From Acinetobacter tandoii DSM 14970 = CIP 107469 (lineage in GTDB: Bacteria; Pseudomonadota; Gammaproteobacteria; Pseudomonadales; Moraxellaceae), in assembly GCF_000400735.1 (NCBI RefSeq), contig NZ_KE007365.1, positions 330,188 through 394,187 on the forward strand: a stretch of 64,000 nt of DNA, given 5' to 3'. Positions 22,398 to 30,575 of this stretch are shown one piece after another. Numbering within the stretch: position 1 is the first letter of the stretch; the number at the start of each line of letters is the position of its first letter. The position numbers and the translations under genes were made by a program. The notes beneath the pieces are model-generated. The model was not told the DNA's origin, searched no databases, and was given only the letters and a program-made list of their open reading frames with translations.

Positions 22398-22786
22398 GAC
22401 CTAGCCCCTGTAAAAAAACATTATGCCAAAATTCCGAATTGGACTAAAAATAAACTTTTTGCCATTTGATTCTCGAAATTTAAAGCAATGGGTATGCCAA
22501 ATATCTAATGCTTTTTTTTAAGCTAAACAAGGAAACTGTCATTGCCAAACATAAGGCTTCCTTTTCAAGTAAACGAAAAAAGCTGCATATATTATGCAGC
22601 CCAACACTTATACTTTATAAATCAATAGCTTAAATAAAAAACATAAACATTTCTTTAAATTCGGCGTGGATTATAACATATTGATTTTCACGTTGTTTCT
22701 AGAATTTATGCACGGCAGCGACTAAGCCTTAAAAAATGAGATACGAGTAAATTTAAATCTTTAATTACAAAAATAAATTCGTACTG
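22398..22786. other. Intergenic stretch, boundary of core and accessory DNA
   Basis: No gene seen. It holds a hairpin GCTGCAT/ATGCAGC (22582-22600) that, on the minus strand, is followed by six T and ends the small gene at 22787-22972. No purine riboswitch core was recognised upstream of the permease. To the right AT content rises and core-type genes stop. Confidence 0.6.
22577..22600 (-). terminator. Terminator after small membrane protein gene
   Basis: Stem GCTGCAT/ATGCAGC, 5-nt loop, T6 on the minus strand. Confidence 0.7.
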
Positions 22787-22972
22787 CTATTGATCTTTTT
22801 TCCTCAAAATATTTTTTGATTGAGCATCAGCTTCAATTTTTTGGAGTGAGCTATGTGCTTCGTTTATCAAACGATCAATTTCTTGCTTCTGCCTGTTCTC
22901 AGATTCGTAATATACGCTCAATCCTAAGATACAGACCATCAATAGAAACACAGGTATAAGGAACTTTTTCAT
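22787..22972 (-). CDS. Small bitopic membrane protein, unknown
   Basis: 61 residues: N-terminal hydrophobic helix (about 4-22, LIPVFLLMVCILGLSVYY) then a short helical, charged tail (QKQEIDRLINEAHSSLQKIEAD). A terminator lies downstream, supporting a real transcript. Ribosome site is poor. Confidence 0.55.
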   Translation of the reverse strand: MKKFLIPVFLLMVCILGLSVYYESENRQKQEIDRLINEAHSSLQKIEADAQSKNILRKKDQ

Positions 22973-23617
22973 TATAATAAAATAAATTTTTTAATTATTG
23001 GTAAAATATACACTATATTTTTTTCTAGTTCACTTTGTTTAAATCAAATAGAGCCGACTCATTTAAAAATTATATTTTTCAATTGTTTATAAATAATATT
23101 TCAGTGTGCTACATTCATACAGAATCTATTGCACCAGCAATTTATAACTGCAAAATTATAATCATTAATGAAAACCAATTTATTCATTATTATTCAACAA
23201 CTTAGAAATAAAATTCTTCAAATAAGTCCTTTCAAATTTTTCTCATAAAAATCTGACGATAGATCTTCATATATTATTCACTAAACACCCACTCAACGAA
23301 TTGAGTCGCCTCCACCCAAAGAAGAAATTTAATTCACTTAAGCACATTCTGTTTGATTATGTGTCAATTTCGAACTTATCCGAACATAAGCTTATTACCA
23401 TGTTATTTATGAACCATCCTCCTTCCACCCAAAAAATAGTTAGATCCTTTATAAGGGCAATACACGAGTCGTTATTGTTAAAAATATGAGTTTCTTAAAT
23501 AGACTCATATTTGAATATATCTAGATGGTCGGGGCGTATTTCTCTGCTTAACCTTGACTTCAGACTTACTCCATAGTTTTTAATCCAATTACTCACTTTA
23601 GATTTGGAATATAAATT
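22973..23617. other. AT-rich intergenic DNA with one start-less open frame
   Basis: 645 bp of AT-rich sequence without a convincing gene. One frame is open from about 23226 to 23489 (ending ...IRAIHESLLLKI) but has no ATG or GTG, only a TTG at 23301 without a ribosome site; it could be the tail of a broken gene. No repeats or tRNA-like fold seen. Confidence 0.5.
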
Positions 23618-24328
23618 ATGGAACAATATCTTAAAGCAACGTCACTACTCGATTATAACCACCCATTCATTAAAAATTTAATTCAAGAGAAAGAATGGCA
23701 TAAGTTGAGTGATATTGGAAAAGTGAAGCAAATCTATAACTTTGTAAGAGATGAAATTCAATTTGGTTATAATTTAAAAGACTCAATTCCAGCATCTACT
23801 GTTTTGAATGACGGTTATGGTCAATGCAACACCAAAGCGACTTTATTGATGGCTTTATTAAGAGCCGTCAAAATTCCAACCCGGTTGCATGGTTTTACAA
23901 TCGATAAAAGCTTACAAAAAGGGGCTATTGATGGCATTTGGTACAAGCTGTCTCCACAAAATATTCTGCATAGTTGGGTAGAAGTCTATGTAAATGAAAG
24001 TTGGTTTATTTTAGAAGGGGTAATTCTGGATAAAGAATACCTAACGAATCTACAAAAAATGTATAAGAGTCCTTCAAATATTTTCTGCGGATTTGGGGTC
24101 TTTACAGAGAATTTTGAAAATCCGCCTATAGACTGGAATTTAAGCAATACTTATATTCAGGATAAAGGAATTAATCAAGATTTTGAAATATTTGATAGCC
24201 CTGATGATTTTTATAACCAACATCAACAACAACTTAGCTTTATTCAAGGGATAATGTTCAAAAATATAGTAAGACATTTAATGAATAAAAATGTTGATAA
24301 TATTAGGAATGCCAAGATTGTCGAGTAG
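23618..24328 (+). CDS. Transglutaminase-like (cysteine protease fold) protein
   Basis: 236 residues. Transglutaminase-like core with nucleophile Cys70 in GYGQCNTKATLLMALLRA, His118 in LHSWVEVYV and an acidic third residue in WFILEGV (Glu133 where Asp is usual). Bacterial members are peptidases, amidases or cross-linkers; no signal peptide, so cytoplasmic. Stands alone in low-GC DNA between core genes and insertion sequences, consistent with horizontal acquisition. Function beyond fold is not deducible. Confidence 0.75.
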   Translation: MEQYLKATSLLDYNHPFIKNLIQEKEWHKLSDIGKVKQIYNFVRDEIQFGYNLKDSIPASTVLNDGYGQCNTKATLLMALLRAVKIPTRLHGFTIDKSLQKGAIDGIWYKLSPQNILHSWVEVYVNESWFILEGVILDKEYLTNLQKMYKSPSNIFCGFGVFTENFENPPIDWNLSNTYIQDKGINQDFEIFDSPDDFYNQHQQQLSFIQGIMFKNIVRHLMNKNVDNIRNAKIVE

Positions 24329-25077
24329 CTGAATTCAGTTAGCATATATGTGTAATTTATTGAAAACATGTATTTTTTAAATTTACTATTATTATCTGTG
24401 TGATTCATAGACATTCTTTCAATATGATTGGTGTCTATGAATACAGAAATAAAACCACAATTTGTATGGCTTAAATTATTTTAAAAGATCACCAATGTAG
24501 GTCTAGTTTGTCGAAGATGTGCATTTCTAGACCAATGTTACACAAATGATGGGAAAAATATTCTGCGCAAAGATCTTGATGAATTAAATCCCAGCGTGAA
24601 TATCCATTAAAGTTTCTGAATACGCGAGCCAATGCGGAACTAGAATCCTTAATATTTAAAATGTACGCGGCTAGAAATATTGATACTCTAGGTTTGCAAA
24701 CAGTGTTGATATGACTGTTTCGAATCTATTGCCCTTAGGGACTATGTATAAAGTGCTATCCATTCATCAAGTCAAACTTATTGAAAAAAACTCTGCCATA
24801 AAGTAATTTTCATTTGGTATGAATGCTCACGATCAAGCGATAGGATTTAAATGAATTACAGTATAGCTCTCGATGGCTGCACACGATATTGTCTTTAAGG
24901 CTCTATAAACATCGACCACCAGTGAATACTTTCGACTTAACTGTGTGATTAAAGCAATAGTCTGATCAGATGAGGTCTAAATACAATACAACTCATCGAA
25001 TGAACCCATTCAGTACACCAATTAGAAGAGAGATTTAGAGACCGTCCAACTAAAACAATCTTCATGAACGATATAAA
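24329..25077. other. 749-bp region without an intact gene
   Basis: Every frame is broken by frequent stops. A short stretch near 24490-24600 on the plus strand reads with Cys residues (LVCRRCAFLDQCY) and may be decayed coding sequence, but I could not identify a parent gene. No repeats, RNA gene or terminator recognised. Confidence 0.4.
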
Positions 25078-25335
25078 TTATTCCGCATAAAACTCTTCAT
25101 TCGACATAAACCCTAAATAAGTAATACACGTTGCGAATATGTCCATAATTTGCGGATGACCATTATTTTCTAGCCAATCTTTTCCCAGCATTGAAAAATG
25201 CTTCACCATAGCTGCATTCATGTTTTCATATTTCTCTTCCATTGGAAGGAACACAACATGGTTTTTAGGGATTGGATTGCTATCTTGTAAAAAATTCAAG
25301 TTAACCATGTACCAGTGAAATTTCATAGTTGTCAT
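25078..25335 (-). CDS. Hypothetical protein
   Basis: 85 residues from ATG 25335 (weak GAGA site; a TTG 24 bp upstream is less likely). Aromatic- and Met-rich, soluble: MKFHWYMVNLNFL, then PKNHVVFLPMEEKYENMNAAM and a C-terminal ITYLGFMSNEEFY. No motif recognised. Lies alone in the accessory region. Confidence 0.5.
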   Translation of the reverse strand: MTTMKFHWYMVNLNFLQDSNPIPKNHVVFLPMEEKYENMNAAMVKHFSMLGKDWLENNGHPQIMDIFATCITYLGFMSNEEFYAE

Positions 25336-25548
25336 TTTTATTCTCAAATCATTAGCCAATAACTTTTTATATTATACGACGATCAATCAATTCTTGATCT
25401 ATTTGCTTGTAACTTCCCTTAAACTTTGCAAATTTTTAAATATCAATAACTGAATGGATCGATGTTTTTACAGACTAATTATGAACATTTCATATAAGAA
25501 AGGTTAAACCAACCCAATTATGCTTTTTAGAATTCTTCTTTCAAAAAC

Positions 25549-25580
25549 AATGCTCAGATAATTTTCATCATCTGAGCATT
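25549..25580 (-). terminator. Terminator after the 52-residue ORF
   Basis: 11-bp perfect stem AATGCTCAGAT/ATCTGAGCATT, 10-nt loop, followed on the minus strand by G and five T. Confidence 0.75.
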
Positions 25581-25602
25581 ATGGATCATTTAAATAATTA
25601 AT

Positions 25603-25761
25603 TTAATTCAGTTTTGAAACATAAATTTCGTAATGTGGATTTGTATCCTTATTTGAAATCACTTCATCTATTACGTATTTTTCAACCATTCCATCGGGCA
25701 ATGAATGGTGAAGAAAATCTCCCTCTTCAACTAGTATTTCTATGTCTTTACTAGTAATCAT
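25603..25761 (-). CDS. Small protein abutting IS copy 1, possibly 5'-truncated
   Basis: 52 residues (MITSKDIEILVEEGDFLHHS...EIYVSKLN), acidic and soluble. The T of its ATG is the first base of the insertion sequence, so the apparent start is created at the junction and the gene may be the C-terminal remnant of a longer one. A good terminator follows, which argues that the 3' end is genuine. Not recognised. Confidence 0.45.
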   Translation of the reverse strand: MITSKDIEILVEEGDFLHHSLPDGMVEKYVIDEVISNKDTNPHYEIYVSKLN

Positions 25762-25826
25762 GATGTGTGCTGAAAAAACAGGAGGTTTTAACTTGGTAAA
25801 CTAAACACACTCATCAGGAGTTTACC

Positions 25827-26126
25827 ATGAGCAAGAAACACAAGACTTACACCACAGAATTTAAAGCTGAAGCCATCAAATTAATTGAAGCCAATCAAGG
25901 CAATGTCTCGGAAACAGCTAGACAACTTAGCATTTCAATGCAAACTCTTTCAAATTGGAATACCAAAGCAAAGGCTGGAACTTTAGCAGGTACAAAACAG
26001 TATTCACCTGATCTAAACGCTCTACTCGAAGAAAATAAAAAACTCAAACAACAGCTCAAAATAGCTGAAATGGAACGTGAATTTTTAAAAAAGGCAGCAG
26101 CGTACTTTGCCAAAGAAAGTCAGTAA
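25827..26126 (+). CDS. IS3-family transposase OrfA (copy 1)
   Basis: 99 residues. N-terminal HTH_Tnp_1 domain (YTTEFKAEAIKLIEAN...SETARQLSISMQTLSNW) and a C-terminal leucine-rich coiled coil (LLEENKKLKQQLKIAEMEREFLKKAA). Binds the element's ends. AGGAG ribosome site. Near its end, A-AAA-AAG at 26087-26093 is in the correct phase for -1 slippage into the OrfB frame, producing the OrfAB transposase. Confidence 0.95.
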   Translation: MSKKHKTYTTEFKAEAIKLIEANQGNVSETARQLSISMQTLSNWNTKAKAGTLAGTKQYSPDLNALLEENKKLKQQLKIAEMEREFLKKAAAYFAKESQ

Positions 26127-26137
26127 GGTACGCCTAT

Positions 26138-26992
26138 ATGAAACAAAAAAGATATTCTTTTCCAATTACCTTAATGGCTCGATTACTTCATGTTTCAGTT
26201 TCATGTTTTTATGATTGGCTCAAGAGAGGCGTGAGCAAAAGAACGATTCAACGAAATCAACAGACGATATTGGTGAAAATAGCCCATGAGGAGACAAGGC
26301 AGAGCTATGGTTATATTCGATTAACCAAATACTTACAAGCTCAGGGCATAAAAATGAGTATGTACGCTGTACGTCAGATAAAAGCGCTGAACCACCTGTA
26401 TTGTAAGCGACACAAGCGTTTTAAAAGGACTACGAATAGTGACCATAATCGAGCGATCTATGAAAACCTGCTGGAGCAACAATTCTCAATGACTAGACCA
26501 AATCAAGCATGGTCAAGTGATATTACGTACATATGGACTGTTGAAGGATGGCTGTACTTAGCAGCGGTAAAAGACCTTTACACGAAACAAGTGGTTGGCT
26601 ATAGCTTAAATGAGCGCATGACAGCACAGCTTGTTTGTAATGCGCTAAATATGGCTATTCACAATCAAAAACCAACCAAAGAACTGATTGTGCATTCAGA
26701 CAGAGGAAGTCAATATTGCAGCCATGAATATCGAAATATACTTGAGCAATATGGTTTTCAAGGTTCAATGAGCAAGCGCGGAGACTGTTACGATAATGCA
26801 CCGATTGAAAGCTTTTGGGGAATACTGAAAAATGAGTTAGTGCATCATTACAACTATCAAACCAGAGAAGAAGCCAAAGCAGATATTATAAAATACATTG
26901 AATTATTTTATAATCATCGAAGAATTCAAAAGGGTTTGGGTTTTAAGACACCAAATCAAATGGCCGAAGACTTTTATAAGTTGGCTGCCTAG
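26138..26992 (+). CDS. IS3-family transposase OrfB (copy 1)
   Basis: 284 residues. HTH_21-like region then an rve integrase core with the DDE triad: Asp in QAWSSDITYIW, Asp in IVHSDRGSQYCS, Glu in APIESFWGILKNE. The frame is -1 relative to OrfA and is open back through the slippery site, so the active enzyme is probably the OrfAB fusion. Intact. Confidence 0.95.
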   Translation: MKQKRYSFPITLMARLLHVSVSCFYDWLKRGVSKRTIQRNQQTILVKIAHEETRQSYGYIRLTKYLQAQGIKMSMYAVRQIKALNHLYCKRHKRFKRTTNSDHNRAIYENLLEQQFSMTRPNQAWSSDITYIWTVEGWLYLAAVKDLYTKQVVGYSLNERMTAQLVCNALNMAIHNQKPTKELIVHSDRGSQYCSHEYRNILEQYGFQGSMSKRGDCYDNAPIESFWGILKNELVHHYNYQTREEAKADIIKYIELFYNHRRIQKGLGFKTPNQMAEDFYKLAA

Positions 26993-27034
26993 AATCTCCC
27001 AAGGGAAAGTCTCCTGATAATTCAGCGTATATCA

Positions 27035-27592
27035 ATGTGACTTTTACTTAGTTTTTGCTTTAAAGTATCCTATATGCTTCATAGTACAAATTCTATTTAT
27101 TTACTCATCACTTCAAACTTTCAATGATGCTCATGATTTTATAAGTAAATTCTAGAATGGTTACACTCTTTTACTGTAGACCATGATCGATACAGACCAA
27201 CTACTTCCACACTGCTTAGGCTTAGGTAATTTCATGTGTACTCACCATCTTTGCAAAGTTGTACAAAAATTAATTACCACGTTTTATTCAATGCGTTCCA
27301 ATCTGTTTTTGCCACAAATCTCGACATAAAATAAACTTTATTAGCAGAATTAAATGCAGCAACTAAAGCAAACGAAAGGTATTAAAAAAGGCTTATAAGC
27401 TACTGTTTTCGCTTATAAACCTTTGATAAATAGATGGTAGGCATATCCTCTACCAAACTAAATTATAAGACTATGTTTTCAATACATTTAATGAAAATTA
27501 AAAACAAAATGATACACATAATGATACAAAAAACAGCTTACTAGAATCGAAAAATACGAGATTTCTCTCAACTATAGCCTATCAAGTTAACT
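27035..27592. other. Non-coding stretch between IS copy 1 and the cyclase-like gene
   Basis: 558 bp, AT-rich. Apart from the possible integrase scrap at 27161-27235, no open frame is convincing. A hairpin-like repeat of GCTTATAAGC / GCTTATAAAC type (27390-27420) may act as terminator for the gene at 27593. Confidence 0.45.
27161..27235 (-). pseudogene. Possible N-terminal scrap of a phage integrase
   Basis: 24 codons then a stop: MKLPKPKQCGSSWSV, SIMVYSKRV. The pattern of Leu-Pro-x-Pro, Arg/Cys-Gly-x-Ser-Trp, a short hydrophobic strand, then Lys-Arg resembles the arm-binding start of tyrosine integrases from Acinetobacter prophages. The rest of the protein is absent. Tentative; the match is short. 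Confidence 0.3.
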
Positions 27593-28570
27593 TTAATTAT
27601 TATCCAGATTCTCCAACAAAACATCACAAGATGAATAATAATAATTTGCTTGACTAGATTTCATAATAGCGGAGTAGCTGTTTCTAGGCTTGTCATTCTT
27701 CTGAAACTGAAACTTAAATTGAATAGAGTGATAAAATTGCTCATCCACATAAAGCTGCATTGGAGGATGTATACCAGCCCTTATTGCACTTTTCGCGGAG
27801 CTTTCAATAGCCATAAGTTCAGCAAATGGAATCCCTAAGCTATTTAAACAAATATGATTTTGATTTTTCGATATATGAAGTAAAGGTTCTCCATGATATT
27901 CATTACCACCCTGAGTCAGAACTGCATAAATTTTCAGACCTAGAACCTCTTGATAAATACTCTCAAGTTTTTTTATTACATATAGTATTTTCTCAGGCTT
28001 ATACGAGCATTCTATCCCCTTATCAAAATATCCAACTTCCCAGTTTGCTTTTAGAATCAAGCTATCTGCGAAAGAAATAAAGGAAATATCCTCTTCAGTC
28101 TCAGCTAAACTATCTATTTTATTCCTTAATTCGATAAGTTTATCTTTTGTAAGAAAGTTATCTCTAATAGCATTTTTCACATCGATAGCATCAACTAGTG
28201 CAAATACAGAATACTCTCGTAAATAAAGATGCTCTAGCCATTCATGGTCCACAAATATATATGGTTTTATACCGTACTCATCACAACCTATGCATTTTTT
28301 AACTATATCTTTAGGTATGCTTATTGAGATTTCATGAAATCTTGTATGTGTATTGAGATACCAAGATAGATCCAGAGAATTGCTATTTATGGCTCTAACA
28401 GACACTCGGCATACCGAACCAACTACATACGGATTACTTTCTTCTCTACGGAGCATTTTCCCAAGCTCTACATCAAATTCCTCCATATAGATTTCACTCA
28501 TAAGACAACAATCCCTATTAAGAGGAATATCTTTAAATGGATATTTTTCTATATCACTATCTTTAAACAA
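27593..28570 (-). CDS. Orphan protein with nucleotidyl-cyclase-like core
   Basis: 325 residues; the first available start is TTG 28570 with GGAG about ten bases upstream, next Met at residue 24. Residues about 120-285 follow the layout of class III cyclase-like domains: a strand with acidic residues (VFALVDAID, Asp127/Asp130), a second acidic strand 42 residues later (ISFADSLIL, Asp169), a helix (ILYVIKKLESIYQEVL), a Gly-turn strand (KIYAVLTQGG) and a terminal GIPFAELMAIESSAK helix. The two Asp are where the metal-binding pair of cyclases sits. The usual Asn/Arg of the catalytic helix are not evident. No partner gene is adjacent. The cyclase assignment is inference. Confidence 0.5.
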   Translation of the reverse strand: MFKDSDIEKYPFKDIPLNRDCCLMSEIYMEEFDVELGKMLRREESNPYVVGSVCRVSVRAINSNSLDLSWYLNTHTRFHEISISIPKDIVKKCIGCDEYGIKPYIFVDHEWLEHLYLREYSVFALVDAIDVKNAIRDNFLTKDKLIELRNKIDSLAETEEDISFISFADSLILKANWEVGYFDKGIECSYKPEKILYVIKKLESIYQEVLGLKIYAVLTQGGNEYHGEPLLHISKNQNHICLNSLGIPFAELMAIESSAKSAIRAGIHPPMQLYVDEQFYHSIQFKFQFQKNDKPRNSYSAIMKSSQANYYYSSCDVLLENLDNN

Positions 28571-28744
28571 GGTTCAATACTCCAAAAGAAATCATGACTA
28601 AAGCATCTGGTAGATAATTATAAAATGTAACACAGAGATTTTTAAAACATTTCCAAGAAATTGATATTAAAAAAGATACTGAGTTTGTAGTAATCTATAC
28701 AAGAAAACCAAGGCAACTTCCATCACCTTGGTCTCTTTAAAACA

Positions 28745-28945
28745 TCAACTATATCGAGCCTGCTTTTGCACTTCCCACCATTCAATCAATTCACTGTGAT
28801 CAAAATACACAGCAGCTTGTCTGGTCACACCCTCTTTAATAGGGCGAGGAAAACTAGGATCATCATTTACCATTTTATTCAGCTTATCTCGCTGAACTGA
28901 TAAAAAATGGCAAGTTTCATTCATCGTTAATCTTAACTTTTGCAT
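28745..28945 (-). CDS. AlpA-like small helix-turn-helix regulator
   Basis: 66 residues with AGGGGG ribosome site. The fold TMNETCHFLSVQRDKLNKMV, then FPRPIKEGVTRQAAVYF, then DHSELIEWWE matches the winged MerR-like AlpA/excisionase group, which control prophage excision or early transcription. Lies 55 bp downstream of the Rep fragment on the same strand. Confidence 0.7.
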   Translation of the reverse strand: MQKLRLTMNETCHFLSVQRDKLNKMVNDDPSFPRPIKEGVTRQAAVYFDHSELIEWWEVQKQARYS

Positions 28946-29000
28946 CTATTCTATACCCCCTTAAAATCGTTATATTGCGTGTTATTGCTACGTTTTCCAT

Positions 29001-29314
29001 TCATACCAATATCCCATAGTCCTTAGCTAAATCACGCTTATATCGCGCTGTAGTAGATGCTGTATAGGCTATTGGCAATGCTCCCTGCTTATAGGTTGCC
29101 AAGAATCTTACATACTTCGAAGGTAAGTCCTTTTCAGCTATTGGAGGTGGTAAATTCAATAGTGCATGTTGCTCATCAACGGTTTTCACAACTAAATCAT
29201 GATCCCAAACATAACCATAATTTAAATTGTTATCACGTAAATGCTGACTATATAAACGTACTTCACATCGAACCATACAATCTGCATAGGCTTGCAATTC
29301 TGCTGTGATGCGTT
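29001..29314 (-). pseudogene. Phage replication protein (gene II/X-like), 5' end removed by IS copy 2
   Basis: About 103 codons remain, open right up to the IS edge (KRITAELQAYADCMVRCEVRLYS just inside the junction). The order LxxYAxxxxRxEVxL, then ...LPSKYVRFLATYKQG, then a TTARYKRDLAKDYGI end is how the C-terminus of filamentous-phage gene II/X (RstA-like) initiators closes. The catalytic tyrosine part is lost, so it cannot initiate rolling-circle replication. Family call is from pattern, not alignment. Confidence 0.6.
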
Positions 29315-29356
29315 TGATATACGCTGAATTATCAGGAGACTTTCCCTTGGGAGATT

Positions 29357-30211
29357 CTAGGCAGCCAACTTATAAAAGTCTTCGGCCATTTGATTTGGTG
29401 TCTTAAAACCCAAACCCTTTTGAATTCTTCGATGATTATAAAATAATTCAATGTATTTTATAATATCTGCTTTGGCTTCTTCTCTGGTTTGATAGTTGTA
29501 ATGATGCACTAACTCATTTTTCAGTATTCCCCAAAAGCTTTCAATCGGTGCATTATCGTAACAGTCTCCGCGCTTGCTCATTGAACCTTGAAAACCATAT
29601 TGCTCAAGTATATTTCGATATTCATGGCTGCAATATTGACTTCCTCTGTCTGAATGCACAATCAGTTCTTTGGTTGGTTTTTGATTGTGAATAGCCATAT
29701 TTAGCGCATTACAAACAAGCTGTGCTGTCATGCGCTCATTTAAGCTATAGCCAACCACTTGTTTCGTGTAAAGGTCTTTTACCGCTGCTAAGTACAGCCA
29801 TCCTTCAACAGTCCATATGTACGTAATATCACTTGACCATGCTTGATTTGGTCTAGTCATTGAGAATTGTTGCTCCAGCAGGTTTTCATAGATCGCTCGA
29901 TTATGGTCACTATTCGTAGTCCTTTTAAAACGCTTGTGTCGCTTACAATACAGGTGGTTCAGCGCTTTTATCTGACGTACAGCGTACATACTCATTTTTA
30001 TGCCCTGAGCTTGTAAGTATTTGGTTAATCGAATATAACCATAGCTCTGCCTTGTCTCCTCATGGGCTATTTTCACCAATATCGTCTGTTGATTTCGTTG
30101 AATCGTTCTTTTGCTCACGCCTCTCTTGAGCCAATCATAAAAACATGAAACTGAAACATGAAGTAATCGAGCCATTAAGGTAATTGGAAAAGAATATCTT
30201 TTTTGTTTCAT
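29357..30211 (-). CDS. IS3-family transposase OrfB (copy 2)
   Basis: 284 residues, identical in amino acid sequence to OrfB of copy 1, with the same DDE residues. Intact and expected to be made as an OrfAB fusion by -1 frameshifting. Confidence 0.95.
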   Translation of the reverse strand: MKQKRYSFPITLMARLLHVSVSCFYDWLKRGVSKRTIQRNQQTILVKIAHEETRQSYGYIRLTKYLQAQGIKMSMYAVRQIKALNHLYCKRHKRFKRTTNSDHNRAIYENLLEQQFSMTRPNQAWSSDITYIWTVEGWLYLAAVKDLYTKQVVGYSLNERMTAQLVCNALNMAIHNQKPTKELIVHSDRGSQYCSHEYRNILEQYGFQGSMSKRGDCYDNAPIESFWGILKNELVHHYNYQTREEAKADIIKYIELFYNHRRIQKGLGFKTPNQMAEDFYKLAA

Positions 30212-30222
30212 ATAGGCGTACC

Positions 30223-30522
30223 TTACTGACTTTCTTTGGCAAAGTACGCTGCTGCCTTTTTTAAAAATTCACGTTCCATTTCAGCTATTTTGAGCTGTTG
30301 TTTGAGTTTTTTATTTTCTTCGAGTAGAGCGTTTAGATCAGGTGAATACTGTTTTGTACCTGCTAAAGTTCCAGCCTTTGCTTTGGTATTCCAATTTGAA
30401 AGAGTTTGCATTGAAATGCTAAGTTGTCTAGCTGTTTCCGAGACATTGCCTTGATTGGCTTCAATTAATTTGATGGCTTCAGCTTTAAATTCTGTGGTGT
30501 AAGTCTTGTGTTTCTTGCTCAT
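30223..30522 (-). CDS. IS3-family transposase OrfA (copy 2)
   Basis: 99 residues, identical to OrfA of copy 1: HTH then leucine-rich coiled coil. The slippery A-AAA-AAG is preserved. Confidence 0.95.
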   Translation of the reverse strand: MSKKHKTYTTEFKAEAIKLIEANQGNVSETARQLSISMQTLSNWNTKAKAGTLAGTKQYSPDLNALLEENKKLKQQLKIAEMEREFLKKAAAYFAKESQ

Positions 30523-30575
30523 GGTAAACTCCTGATGAGTGTGTTTAGTTTACCAAGTTAAAACCTCCTGTTTTT

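Larger units (their letters stand above)
25761..27034 (+). mobile_element. IS3-family insertion sequence, copy 1 (1274 bp)
   Basis: Boundaries come from where the two copies stop matching. The ends are imperfect inverted repeats: TGATGTGTGCTGAA on the left and TGATATACGCTGAA on the inverted right end, extending into shared CAGGAG. Encodes OrfA and OrfB with a frameshift signal. The 3 bp outside the ends (TCA and ATG) do not match, so no target duplication is visible. Confidence 0.93.
27161..29314 (-). mobile_element. Remnant of a small (filamentous-type) prophage between IS copies
   Basis: All recognisable pieces are on the minus strand: the C-terminal part of a gene II/X-type replication protein cut by IS copy 2, an AlpA-like regulator, a cargo-like 325-residue gene, and a possible integrase scrap. 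Coat, adsorption and zot-like assembly genes are missing, so it is a fragment. Confidence 0.45.

Noticed and set aside
23301..23489. 62-codon plus-strand frame in the accessory region
   Set aside because: Only a TTG start without a ribosome site and no recognisable family; kept only as a note in the intergenic entry.
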